From the NCBI GenBank assembly GCA_039586095.1, contig JBDHLB010000010.1, positions 1 through 64,000 on the forward strand: 64,000 nt of DNA, read 5' to 3'. The position numbers were made by a program, and so were the translations under genes. The notes beneath the pieces are model-generated. The model made no database searches. It had not been told where the DNA came from and saw only the letters and a program-made list of their open reading frames with translations. Source of the DNA: JBDHBD01 sp039586095. Lineage in GTDB: Bacteria > Gemmatimonadota > Gemmatimonadetes > Palauibacterales > Palauibacteraceae. How positions within the stretch are numbered: the first letter of the stretch is position 1; every line of letters begins with the position of its first letter. Positions 42,622 to 50,593 of this stretch are shown piece by piece.

Positions 42622-45194
42622 GACTCGTCCGCCTCTTCCGCCATCTTCCTCAGCTTCGCCAGTTCGTTCAAGGCCTCCAGGGGCGTCATCCGCTCCGGGT
42701 TCAGTTCTCGCAACCGCTCCAGGGCCGGCGATGGAGGTGCTGTGAACAGCGAAAGCTGGTTTCTCGACTCCTCCACGACGTGCGCGGTGCGGCCGCCGGC
42801 GCCGTACGGGCCGTTCTCCAGCTGGTGCAACACCTCGCGGGCCCGCCTCACAACCTCGGGCGGCAACCCGGCCAACCTTCCGACGTACACTCCATAAGAC
42901 CGGTCGCTACCTCCCGGTTCCACACGGTGCAGAAAGACGATCTCGTCGCCCGCTTCCTGAACCGCCACATTGAACGCGCCGACCCGCTCCATCAGGTCCG
43001 CCAGCTCGACCAGCTCGTGGTAGTGGGTGGCGAAGATCGTCCGGGCACCCACCTCGTGCAGGTGCTCGGTGACGGCCCAGGCGATTGACACGCCGTCGTA
43101 CGTAGATGTTCCCCGGCCGATCTCGTCCAGCAGAACGAGGCTTCGCTCGGTCGCGCTATTGAGGATGGTAGCCGTTTCCGTCATCTCGACGAGAAACGTG
43201 GACATGCCGGCGGCCAGATTGTCGGACGCTCCGACGCGCGTGAAGATCCGATCGCTCAACCCGATCCTGGCCCGTCGGGCCGGGACGAAACAACCGATCT
43301 GTGCCATCAGCACGATGAGTCCGACCTGGCGCAGCACCGTCGACTTGCCCGCCATGTTGGGTCCCGTCAGCACGATCACCCGGAGCGACTCGTTCAGTTC
43401 GGTGTCGTTCGGGATAAACTCGCCCGAAGGCAACGCGCGCTCGACGACGGGGTGACGGCCGTCCCGAACCTCGAGCCCGGGCTCATCAACCAGCTCCGGA
43501 CGTACGTACTCGTGGCGCCGAGCCACCTCGGCGAGCGCGCTGAACACGTCAAGCTCGGCGACCCGGCCGGCGGCGTTCTGGAGGCGAGCCGTCTCGCCTG
43601 CGATCGAGTCGCGCAACGCCGTAAAGAGCTCGGCTTCCAGGCGCGCGATCTTCTCATCCGCCCCGACTACCTTGGCCTCCCACTCCTTGAGCTCGGGGGT
43701 CAGGAAGCGCTCCGCGTTGGTGAGTGTCTGTCGGCGCTGATAGTCGTCGGGCACTTTCTGCAGATTGGACCGGGTGACCTCTAGGTAGTACCCGAACACC
43801 TTGTTGTACCCGACCTTGAGGCTGTCTATGCCCGTGCGAGCACGCTCCCGCACCTGCATGCCGGCGATCCAGTCCACGGCCTGGTCCCGCGTGCCGCGAA
43901 GCTCGTCGAGCTCGGTCGAGTACCCCGCCCGGATCACGCCGCCTTCGCCCAGAGTGGCCGGCGCCTCTGGAGCGACCGCCCGCTCGATCAGCTCCCGCAC
44001 GTCCTCGAGCGGGTCGAGTCCATCGACCAGGGTGGCCAGCCGGGTCGCCGCGGGGTGTCCCGCGGCCTCAACCACGTCGGGCAACGCCGCGAGCGAGCGC
44101 CCCAGGGCCACCATCTCGCGCGGTGTGATGCGGCTCGCCGACACGCGACCGGCCAGACGTTCCAGATCGCGTACCTGTGACAGCTTCTCACGCAACGACC
44201 GCCGGGCGGTCGCGTCGTCCACCAGCTCGCCCACCGCGTCCAATCGCTGGTCGATCGCGGCACGATCGAGGAGCGGACGCAGGATCCAGCGACGCAAGAG
44301 TCTCCCTCCCATCGCCGTGCGCGTCAGATCGAGCAGCGAGAGCAGCGACACGCCCTGCCCGGCGCGCAACGGCTCGACCAGCTCCAGGTTGCGCCGGGTC
44401 ATCTCGTCCAGGTGCATGTATCGGCCGCGGCGCTCGACGCGCGGAGGGCGAAGGTGCGACAGACCCGCAGGGCGGACTTCCTCCAGGTATGCCACCAGCG
44501 CACCCGCCGCCGCGATCATGGACTCGTCCGACTCGAGCCGAAGGTCGAAGCCCTCCAGACCGCGCACCTTGAATCGGTCCCGAATGCGATCTGCCGCGAG
44601 GGCCGGATCGAAGCGCCATGCAGGACGCGCGGTAATCGTCCAGTCTCCGCTCAGCTCGGCGAGCCGATCCTCTGGCACCACCAGCTCGGCGGGCTCGAGG
44701 CGGCCCAGCTCGTCGGCCAGCTCGTCGGGCTCGCATGCCCAGAGTTCGAATTCGCCTGTCGACAGGTCGACGGCGGCCACGCCGGCCGGATTCCCGACCG
44801 CCACAGCAACGACATAGTTGTTCCGATCCGCCGCGAGCAGCGCGTCTTCGATCACCGTTCCCGGGGTGACGATCTCGACGACTTCCCTGCGGACGAGCCC
44901 CTCGGCCTCGGAGGCCTCTTCCACCTGCTCGCACACCGCCACGCGCCGGCCCGCCTTCAGGAGACGGGACAGGTACTCGTTGGCGGCCTTGACCGGGACC
45001 CCGGCCAGCGGGACTTCACGGGTTCCACCGTTGTTACGGGAGGTCAGGGTGATCCCGAGGAGATCGCTGCCCTCCTCGGCATCCTCGAAGAACATCTCGT
45101 AGAAATCGCCGACCCGGAAGAACAGCAGCGAGTCCGGATGCCGGGCCTTGATGTCCAGGTATTGCTGGATGAGCGGAGTATTCTTCTCGCTCAT
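42618..45194 (-). CDS. mutS: DNA mismatch repair protein MutS
   Basis: 858 residues. The N-terminal mismatch wedge has the Phe-x-Glu motif in RVGDFYEMFFEDA. The connector, lever and clamp regions are complete. The ATPase has Walker A GPNMAGKST at 611-619, VLLDEIGRGTSTYDG (Walker B/ABC signature) and ATHYHEL. The C-terminal tail includes the SLF motif near residue 815. It starts 4 nt inside the end of the upstream SPOR gene (ATGA). No mutL is present in the window. Confidence 0.98.
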   Translation of the reverse strand: MSEKNTPLIQQYLDIKARHPDSLLFFRVGDFYEMFFEDAEEGSDLLGITLTSRNNGGTREVPLAGVPVKAANEYLSRLLKAGRRVAVCEQVEEASEAEGLVRREVVEIVTPGTVIEDALLAADRNNYVVAVAVGNPAGVAAVDLSTGEFELWACEPDELADELGRLEPAELVVPEDRLAELSGDWTITARPAWRFDPALAADRIRDRFKVRGLEGFDLRLESDESMIAAAGALVAYLEEVRPAGLSHLRPPRVERRGRYMHLDEMTRRNLELVEPLRAGQGVSLLSLLDLTRTAMGGRLLRRWILRPLLDRAAIDQRLDAVGELVDDATARRSLREKLSQVRDLERLAGRVSASRITPREMVALGRSLAALPDVVEAAGHPAATRLATLVDGLDPLEDVRELIERAVAPEAPATLGEGGVIRAGYSTELDELRGTRDQAVDWIAGMQVRERARTGIDSLKVGYNKVFGYYLEVTRSNLQKVPDDYQRRQTLTNAERFLTPELKEWEAKVVGADEKIARLEAELFTALRDSIAGETARLQNAAGRVAELDVFSALAEVARRHEYVRPELVDEPGLEVRDGRHPVVERALPSGEFIPNDTELNESLRVIVLTGPNMAGKSTVLRQVGLIVLMAQIGCFVPARRARIGLSDRIFTRVGASDNLAAGMSTFLVEMTETATILNSATERSLVLLDEIGRGTSTYDGVSIAWAVTEHLHEVGARTIFATHYHELVELADLMERVGAFNVAVQEAGDEIVFLHRVEPGGSDRSYGVYVGRLAGLPPEVVRRAREVLHQLENGPYGAGGRTAHVVEESRNQLSLFTAPPSPALERLRELNPERMTPLEALNELAKLRKMAEEADES

Positions 45195-46015
45195 CGGCGA
45201 CCGCCCGAACTCTCGGCCAGCACGACCGCGTCGGAGAACGACTCGGTTTTCAGCCGCTCGGCCATCTCCCGGGCTGCCGCCGGGCTGACGAACCGCCCCA
45301 CGCGCACCTTGTACAGTCCCTCTTCCTCCGTGACCCGGGCCGGGAAGCCAGCGTTACTCGCGCGGGCGCCGAGCTCGGCCGCCGTGTCCACGTCGCGGAA
45401 GGCGCCGAGCTGGACGGTCCAGCGAAGCCCGGGCGCTTCGCACGAGAGGGTCGAGGCTTCGAGCCTCGCGCGTACGTCGGGATCGAGCGAACGGCTGTCC
45501 CCGGCGCGCCCCCACGCGCGGCAGGCGCCCTCCAGATCCCCGGCAGCCTCGAATGCGACACCAGTCCAGTACCAGGAGTCGGCAACCCACGTGCTCTGCG
45601 GATAATCGGCTCGGAGCCTCTCCAGGTCCTGCACGGCCCGCTGTGGATCGCTCTCTGCCAAGCTCAGCTGCGCCAGCCGCAGCCATGCGGCGGCCGAGTA
45701 GTCCGAGCGCCCGTCGACCGCCACCCACAGGTACTCGCCGCGCGCCGAGTCGGCATCCGACGTGAGCCGCGCTCTCAGGTAGCGAGCCCGCACCACATCC
45801 GCACGGGGTGCCGTCTCCTGGTTCGCGGCGAACCAGCGCTCGAGCTCCGTCCGGGCGGGGACGACCCGGCCCGAGTCCACCGCCGCCTCGATCCAGTCGA
45901 GCGATGCCGGCCCGGGGGGCGACTGACCTGCGAGGGTCGTACCGGGCGCGCAGCCTTCGGCCACCAGCCACGCGGCCATCAGAAGACCGATCCTGGTTCC
46001 GCGTCGCGTCCTCAC
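45191..46015 (-). CDS. TPR-like, SPOR-domain envelope protein
   Basis: 274 residues. An N-terminal hydrophobic segment has a possible lipobox (VAEGC, Cys22). There follow two or three TPR-like helix pairs ('AAWLRLAQLSLAESDPQRAVQDL', 'DSWYWTGVAFEAAGDLEGACRAW'), then a C-terminal SPOR domain from about residue 195 (WTVQLGAFRDVDTAAELGARASNAG; 'GLYKVRVGRFVSPAAAREM'). SPOR domains bind denuded glycan strands at division septa. The GTG start overlaps the holA stop (GTGA), and the end overlaps mutS (ATGA). Confidence 0.87.
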   Translation of the reverse strand: MRTRRGTRIGLLMAAWLVAEGCAPGTTLAGQSPPGPASLDWIEAAVDSGRVVPARTELERWFAANQETAPRADVVRARYLRARLTSDADSARGEYLWVAVDGRSDYSAAAWLRLAQLSLAESDPQRAVQDLERLRADYPQSTWVADSWYWTGVAFEAAGDLEGACRAWGRAGDSRSLDPDVRARLEASTLSCEAPGLRWTVQLGAFRDVDTAAELGARASNAGFPARVTEEEGLYKVRVGRFVSPAAAREMAERLKTESFSDAVVLAESSGGRR

Positions 46016-47022
46016 GTGCGTCCCTCGACCAGGCGGAGCGCCAACAAGAGCTCCTCCAGCACGGGGAGATCCTTCCCTCCTGTCTTGATCTGGCGATCGG
46101 CCCGTCGAAGCAGCTCCAGGGCCCGACGAAGAGCGGGCGGGTTCCAGGCTCGCGCCTGGCGCGCGTACGTCTGCGCCTTCCATGCGAGGTACCCTCTGCG
46201 TGTCTCACCCAGCAGCTTCTTCACGGCGGCAGCGCCGCCTTCCAGGGCGGCACCGATCAACAAATGATGTTCCACCAGCCCGGCCACCAGTCCGGAAGCG
46301 CGTTCGCCGGCCAGGACCCCTTCCAGTTCCTTCAGAGCCTGGGCATACCGCCGAGCCGCCACCAGGTCCATCCACGTCCACCGATCGAGCCGTTTGAGGT
46401 TCGGTACGAGCTCCTTCACCCGCTCGAGCGACAGGGTCATGTCCTCGCCGACGGCGGCCAGCTTGGCGAGCTCCCCATCCAGCAGCGACGCGTCGGCGCC
46501 GATCGCGGCACCGAGCGCCTGTGCCGCCTCGGGCTGCAACTCGAAATCGTACCGCGTGCGCGCACGCGCCATCAACCAGCCGGGCACCTCGCTCTCGCGC
46601 GGAGAGCCCCACTCGATGGTGTTGCTCCGCTGTTTCAACGTGCGGTAGAACGAGGCGCGCGATCCCTTGGGGATTTCGGCCGTGACCACCAGAACGAGTC
46701 CAGGAGGAAGGCGCTCGATCGCGTCGAGCACGACCTGCCGCGCTGTCGGCTTGAGCCGCTGGGCGTCGAATAACGCCACGACCCGACGATCGGCCATCAT
46801 CGGCGGCATCGCGAGCGCGGCCGCGAGAGCCTCCGCATCGGCGCTCTCCCCGCTGAATCGGCTCAGGTTGAAATCGCGCGTGGAGGGGTCGAGAGCGGCA
46901 TCGATCAGCTCACGAGCGGCATCGTCGCGGAGTCGAGCGGCGTCGCCGGAGAAGAAGTATGAACCGCAAAGCTCGTCGCTTCGCAGGAGGCTGGCCAGCC
47001 GATCCTCGGCGGTGGACGTCAT
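46012..47022 (-). CDS. holA: DNA polymerase III delta subunit
   Basis: Clamp-loader wrench subunit. 336 residues with the family layout: N-terminal AAA-like domain with YFFSGDAARLRDDAARELI, 'MPPMMADRRVVALFDAQRL', 'LVLVVTAEIPKGSRASFYRTL', a helical middle, and a C-terminal collar domain with RRADRQIKTGGKDLPVLEELLL. It is the first of five genes joined by 4-nt overlaps and lies 36 nt downstream of the anti-sigma gene. Confidence 0.93.
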   Translation of the reverse strand: MTSTAEDRLASLLRSDELCGSYFFSGDAARLRDDAARELIDAALDPSTRDFNLSRFSGESADAEALAAALAMPPMMADRRVVALFDAQRLKPTARQVVLDAIERLPPGLVLVVTAEIPKGSRASFYRTLKQRSNTIEWGSPRESEVPGWLMARARTRYDFELQPEAAQALGAAIGADASLLDGELAKLAAVGEDMTLSLERVKELVPNLKRLDRWTWMDLVAARRYAQALKELEGVLAGERASGLVAGLVEHHLLIGAALEGGAAAVKKLLGETRRGYLAWKAQTYARQARAWNPPALRRALELLRRADRQIKTGGKDLPVLEELLLALRLVEGRT

Positions 47023-47058
47023 CGCGGAGCCGAGGGCGGCCCGGTCTGCACGGCGGTG

Positions 47059-47628
47059 CTAGCGCGACGGATCGGCCGCCGCGGGCGAGTCGTCGTCTTC
47101 GACCGTAGGTCGGGTGAAGGGCTTTGGAGACACATCTACCGGTGCTCGCAGCGAGGAGCGGATCTTCCAGTCCCAGGCCGCGTCGCTTGCCTGGATGACG
47201 AACGGCCCGGAGCTGAACAGAGCGGGGGTCATCTGCGAGGCGCCACTCGCCGCTGGCAGGCTGACGGCCACCGGAGGCAACGTGACCTCCATGGAGACCC
47301 GGCTGGCGAACGGCAGCCAGGCGAGCGCCAGTACGCCGACCGATGCCACGGCGATGAGCGCGGCGCTACCCAGGTGTCGGCTCTCGGCCAGCTTGGGTCC
47401 ATCGTCGACGTGGTACAGACGGTGCCTGAGACGGGGCAAAAAATCCGGGGACGAGTGCAGGTGAGGGAGTTGCGCGCACAGCTCGAGGCCCTGCCGGACC
47501 ACGTGATGGTAACGCCGGCATGCCTGGCAATCCCTCAGGTGGGCGTCGAACGCGACCTTGTGCTCCGCGCTCGCTCGATCATCCAGATAGTCGGAGAATC
47601 CCTCGAGAAACTCCTCGCACTGCATCAA
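47059..47628 (-). CDS. Zinc-finger (zf-HC2) anti-sigma factor
   Basis: 189 residues. The N-terminal ZAS domain has Cys4 and the His-x3-Cys-x2-Cys cluster (HLRDCQACRRYHH). One TM helix lies at about 90-110 (LGSAALIAVASVGVLALAWLPFA), and a periplasmic C-terminal part of about 75 residues follows. It should sequester the ECF sigma factor encoded just upstream. The two genes are separated by a strong terminator and about 240 bp, so levels may be set independently. A basal-like or ECF-like promoter is visible between them. Confidence 0.88.
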   Translation of the reverse strand: MMQCEEFLEGFSDYLDDRASAEHKVAFDAHLRDCQACRRYHHVVRQGLELCAQLPHLHSSPDFLPRLRHRLYHVDDGPKLAESRHLGSAALIAVASVGVLALAWLPFASRVSMEVTLPPVAVSLPAASGASQMTPALFSSGPFVIQASDAAWDWKIRSSLRAPVDVSPKPFTRPTVEDDDSPAAADPSR

Positions 47629-47732
47629 AAAACCGTCCCGTGTGCCGCCCGGCCCATCGCTCGAGCTCGTGGATCCGATCCCGCGATAAGCCGGCCGTTA
47701 CCCTGTTCGTGTAAGACTCCCACAACCGGCTG

Positions 47733-47761
47733 AACATACTCCACCCTGAAACGTGGGTTCC
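47733..47761 (-). promoter_or_regulatory. Candidate promoter for the anti-sigma gene
   Basis: Minus-strand GGAACC (ECF-like -35), 17 nt, TATGTT (4/6 match to a sigma70 -10). It lies just downstream of the sigma-gene terminator. The hybrid look makes the cognate sigma factor unclear. Confidence 0.3.
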
Positions 47762-47773
47762 GAAAAAAGGGCT

Positions 47774-47802
47774 AATAAAAGAAAGAGCGGCCGAAGCCGC
47801 TC
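47774..47802 (-). terminator. UUCG-tetraloop rho-independent terminator after the ECF sigma gene
   Basis: Minus-strand GAGCGGC-TTCG-GCCGCTC stem-loop, followed by TTTCTTTTATT. It lies about 67 nt past the sigma stop. A further imperfect stem sits between it and the stop. Confidence 0.85.
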
Positions 47803-47868
47803 CTTCCAGGGAACGCCGATACGGTGCCGCGGCGCTCCTCCCGTTGGAGGCGCGCCGTCTGACGCCGA

Positions 47869-48501
47869 TTACCGAAGCATCGGAGCGATGATCTGGGCGA
47901 ACTTGTTCCGGGCTCGATTCAGCCGCGATTTCACGGTACCCAGGGTCACGCCCGTGATGTCGGAAATCTCTTCGTAGGTCTTGCCTTCCATCTCCCTGAG
48001 AACGAACACGACGCGGTGATGTTCGGGCAACTCTTCCACGGCCTTCTCGACCTTCTCCCGCAGGTGCCGTTTTCGGAACAGGTCATCCGGCGCGTACGTC
48101 GTGTCCTCCCATTGGAGCGGCCGGTGGTCCGCCTCCCAGTTCTTCTTGATCGCCTGAAAGAGCACCATTGGATTGCGCGAACGGTTGCGCAGCTCGTTCT
48201 TCGCCAGGTTGCTCGCGATCGTGTATATCCAGGTCGAGAACTTCTTCGTCGGATCGAACCGGTGCAGGTGCCGATACACGCGCACGAACGTCTCCTGCAC
48301 GAGATCCTCGGCCCGGTCGCGATCACCGATCGATCGATAGATGAAGTTCAGGAGCCGCTCCTGATACCGCTCCACCAGCTCCTGAAACGCGAACCGCTCG
48401 CCCGCCAGGTACTGTTCGACCAGCTCGGCATCATCCAGCCGGTCCAGACCTCGTCGCTCGGCCGGAGTGCGTCGAACCTCCGCCTCAAGCAGTCTCGCCA
48501 T
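47869..48501 (-). CDS. rpoE: ECF (RpoE-type) RNA polymerase sigma factor
   Basis: 210 residues. Region 2 (about 28-95): AFQELVERYQERLLNFIYRSIGD, then RAEDLVQETFVRVYRHLHRFD and FSTWIYTIASNLAKNELR. Region 4 (about 145-205): LPEHHRVVFVLREMEGKTYEEISDITGVTLGTVKSRLNRAR. A GGGGGAACGC ribosome-binding site lies right before the ATG. It is paired with the zf-HC2 anti-sigma gene downstream, so it probably governs an envelope-stress regulon. Confidence 0.95.
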   Translation of the reverse strand: MARLLEAEVRRTPAERRGLDRLDDAELVEQYLAGERFAFQELVERYQERLLNFIYRSIGDRDRAEDLVQETFVRVYRHLHRFDPTKKFSTWIYTIASNLAKNELRNRSRNPMVLFQAIKKNWEADHRPLQWEDTTYAPDDLFRKRHLREKVEKAVEELPEHHRVVFVLREMEGKTYEEISDITGVTLGTVKSRLNRARNKFAQIIAPMLR

Positions 48502-48567
48502 GCGTTCCCCCTGTATTCTTTGGGCCGAAGGGCCGTCCGCTCACCGCCCCTCCCACGACCCGTCCGC

Positions 48568-48591
48568 CCAATAAGACGCGCGAAGGCGTCT
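48568..48591 (-). terminator. Probable terminator after the NUDIX gene
   Basis: Minus-strand AGACGC-CTTCGC-GCGTCT hairpin followed by TATT, 44 nt past the NUDIX stop and before the sigma-factor gene. Confidence 0.5.
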
Positions 48592-48634
48592 GATCGTCAC
48601 ACAAGTATGGACAGCCAGCCGATCCCGATCGTTG

Positions 48635-49204
48635 CTAGGGACCGCCGAGCTCGAAAGCGGCTGCATACAGAAGCGTGCACACCGTCTTCGAGTCGCTGAT
48701 CTCTCCGTCCTGCACCATTCGAAGCGCCTCCTCGAGCGAGAACTCATGCCGCTCGATGAACTCGGACGCCTCGTGGTTCGACTCGCCCGGGGTCAGGTCC
48801 AAAGCCAGGAAGAGGTGGATCACCTCGTCCGTGAATCCGGGCGTCGTAAAGATCGTGGTCAGCCGCTGCAGCCGCCCGGCCCGGAGCCCGGCCTCTTCTT
48901 CGAGCTCGCGGCCGGCACATGCCTCCGGCGATTCACCGGCATCCAGCTTGCCTGCCGGCACCTCCCAGACCGTACCCCCTGCCGCGTAGCGGTACTGCCT
49001 CAACAAGACTACACAGGGTCCGGTTCCGTGCGGCCCGTTCGGGTAATACGGCAGGACAGCGGCGGCTCCAGGGTGGCGGATGATCTCCAGCTCACCTGCG
49101 GAACCGTCCGGGAAGCGAACGCGATCGAGTCGAACATCGAAAACTCGCCCGGCGTACGCGATACGGCTGGCGACCCGGCCGGGCGATTCCGCGTTTCCGC
49201 CCAC
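48635..49204 (-). CDS. NUDIX hydrolase (ADP-ribose pyrophosphatase-like)
   Basis: 189 residues. The Nudix box is GKLDAGESPEACAGRELEEE followed by AGL, with the helix Glu cluster that binds metal. The N-terminal strand pattern 'GRVFDVRLDRVRFPDGS' and 'LLRQYRYAAGGTVWEVPAGKLD' resembles ADP-ribose/sugar-nucleotide diphosphatases (NudF/YrfE type). It would clear ADP-ribose or similar. It lies 33 nt downstream of the second M16 gene, in the same operon. The exact substrate is not readable. Confidence 0.9.
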   Translation of the reverse strand: MGGNAESPGRVASRIAYAGRVFDVRLDRVRFPDGSAGELEIIRHPGAAAVLPYYPNGPHGTGPCVVLLRQYRYAAGGTVWEVPAGKLDAGESPEACAGRELEEEAGLRAGRLQRLTTIFTTPGFTDEVIHLFLALDLTPGESNHEASEFIERHEFSLEEALRMVQDGEISDSKTVCTLLYAAAFELGGP

Positions 49205-49237
49205 AAAACCTCTACCTAACCGAAAAGGACCCGAAAA

Positions 49238-50593
49238 TCAAGCCCTCGCCTCGAGCAACGGGCCCAGACGGGCCAGCTCCCCGCGCGCCGACTCCGCGTC
49301 CGTCACCGTCACCAGCAGCAGTCTGTCCCGGCTCAAGTACTTGCGACACACCTCGGATACCTCCTCGGCGGTCACGGACTCGACCCGAGCTCGATAGGTC
49401 TCCCAGTAGTCCTCGGGGAGACGGTAGATGAGGCGGCGACCCACGCGCTGACACACCTGTCCACTCGTCTCGAACTGCAGGGGAAGGGACAGCGTGAGCG
49501 CGTGCCGCGCCAGCTGCATCTCCTCTTCGGTCGGGGGGACTTCGCTCAACCCGTCGATCTCGTTGAGGATTTCCTCGAACGCCGCAGCGGTCACCGCCGT
49601 GTCGACGGCCGTTCGGGCCACGAAGGGACCGTCTCCTCGACGCAGGCGAAACGCGGTACGCGCACCGTAGGTCCAACCCTTGTCCTCGCGCAGGTTCATG
49701 TTGATGCGCGAATTGAAGAGCCCGCCCAGAATCGCGTTGGCCACCATGATCGGGAACAGGTCCTCGGAGCCGTGCGGCGCTCCGACCGTTCCCACGCGGA
49801 GTTCGGCCTGTGGGCTCTCGGGGCGGTCGATAAGCAGCACGCCGGCCCCCTCGACCGGCTCGTCACGCGCGGGATGACGGTCCGGGCGACCACCCGCCGC
49901 ACCCCAGTCTCCGAATCGCCGCCGTACCGACTCTTCGAACTCGCTCGGCACCAGATCGCCGCACGCGATCAAGAGGGCATCTCGCGGTCCGTAGCGCCGG
50001 TGATGAAAGCGCCGCACGTCGGCACGTGCGAGCCGCGCCACCGAGTCGGCCGTCCCGGCCGCCGGCACGCCGTATCGCTCCTCGCCATAGATGGCGCGGA
50101 TGAGAGCCTGGTCGGCCACGATGGCAGGCTCGTCGCGCTCGCGTGCGATCTCGTCGAGGCGCTCGTCCCGGATGCGGACAACCTCCGAATCGTCGAAGCG
50201 GGGCTCCCGCACGACCGCAGCGAGGAAGTCGAGCGCGCCCTCCGTCACGTCGCTCAGGAAATGCATCGAGATGATGGCCACATCGTACTGGACCGAGACC
50301 CGGAACGAGGCGCCCAGATGGTCCAGCCACTGTGCCACCGCCACCGCGTCACGCTCCCCGGCGCCCTCGGTCAACAGACGCGCGGTGAGCTCGGCGACCC
50401 CCTCCTGGTTCCGCGGGTCGACGACAGCTCCGGCCTCGAGCACGAGCCGCAACGACACCTCCGGCACGGCGCGCCGTTCGGCGAGCCATAGGTCCAGGCC
50501 ACCGTCCAGACGCGCCGTGTGAAAGGCTGGCAGTTTCAGCTCCGGTGCCGGCCCCGGGGCGGGGCGTACCGAGCGATCTGCAACGGGGCTCAT
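49238..50593 (-). CDS. M16-family peptidase, non-catalytic partner
   Basis: 451 residues with M16 halves, but the position of the zinc motif reads 'EGVAELTARLLTEGAGERDA', so HxxEH is absent. The C-terminal half keeps the substrate-binding Arg/Tyr region (NLREDKGWTYGARTAF). This is the pattern of the alpha-MPP-like subunit of heterodimeric M16B peptidases. The ATG overlaps the stop of the catalytic partner (ATGA), which supports co-translation and a complex. Confidence 0.9.
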   Translation of the reverse strand: MSPVADRSVRPAPGPAPELKLPAFHTARLDGGLDLWLAERRAVPEVSLRLVLEAGAVVDPRNQEGVAELTARLLTEGAGERDAVAVAQWLDHLGASFRVSVQYDVAIISMHFLSDVTEGALDFLAAVVREPRFDDSEVVRIRDERLDEIARERDEPAIVADQALIRAIYGEERYGVPAAGTADSVARLARADVRRFHHRRYGPRDALLIACGDLVPSEFEESVRRRFGDWGAAGGRPDRHPARDEPVEGAGVLLIDRPESPQAELRVGTVGAPHGSEDLFPIMVANAILGGLFNSRINMNLREDKGWTYGARTAFRLRRGDGPFVARTAVDTAVTAAAFEEILNEIDGLSEVPPTEEEMQLARHALTLSLPLQFETSGQVCQRVGRRLIYRLPEDYWETYRARVESVTAEEVSEVCRKYLSRDRLLLVTVTDAESARGELARLGPLLEARA

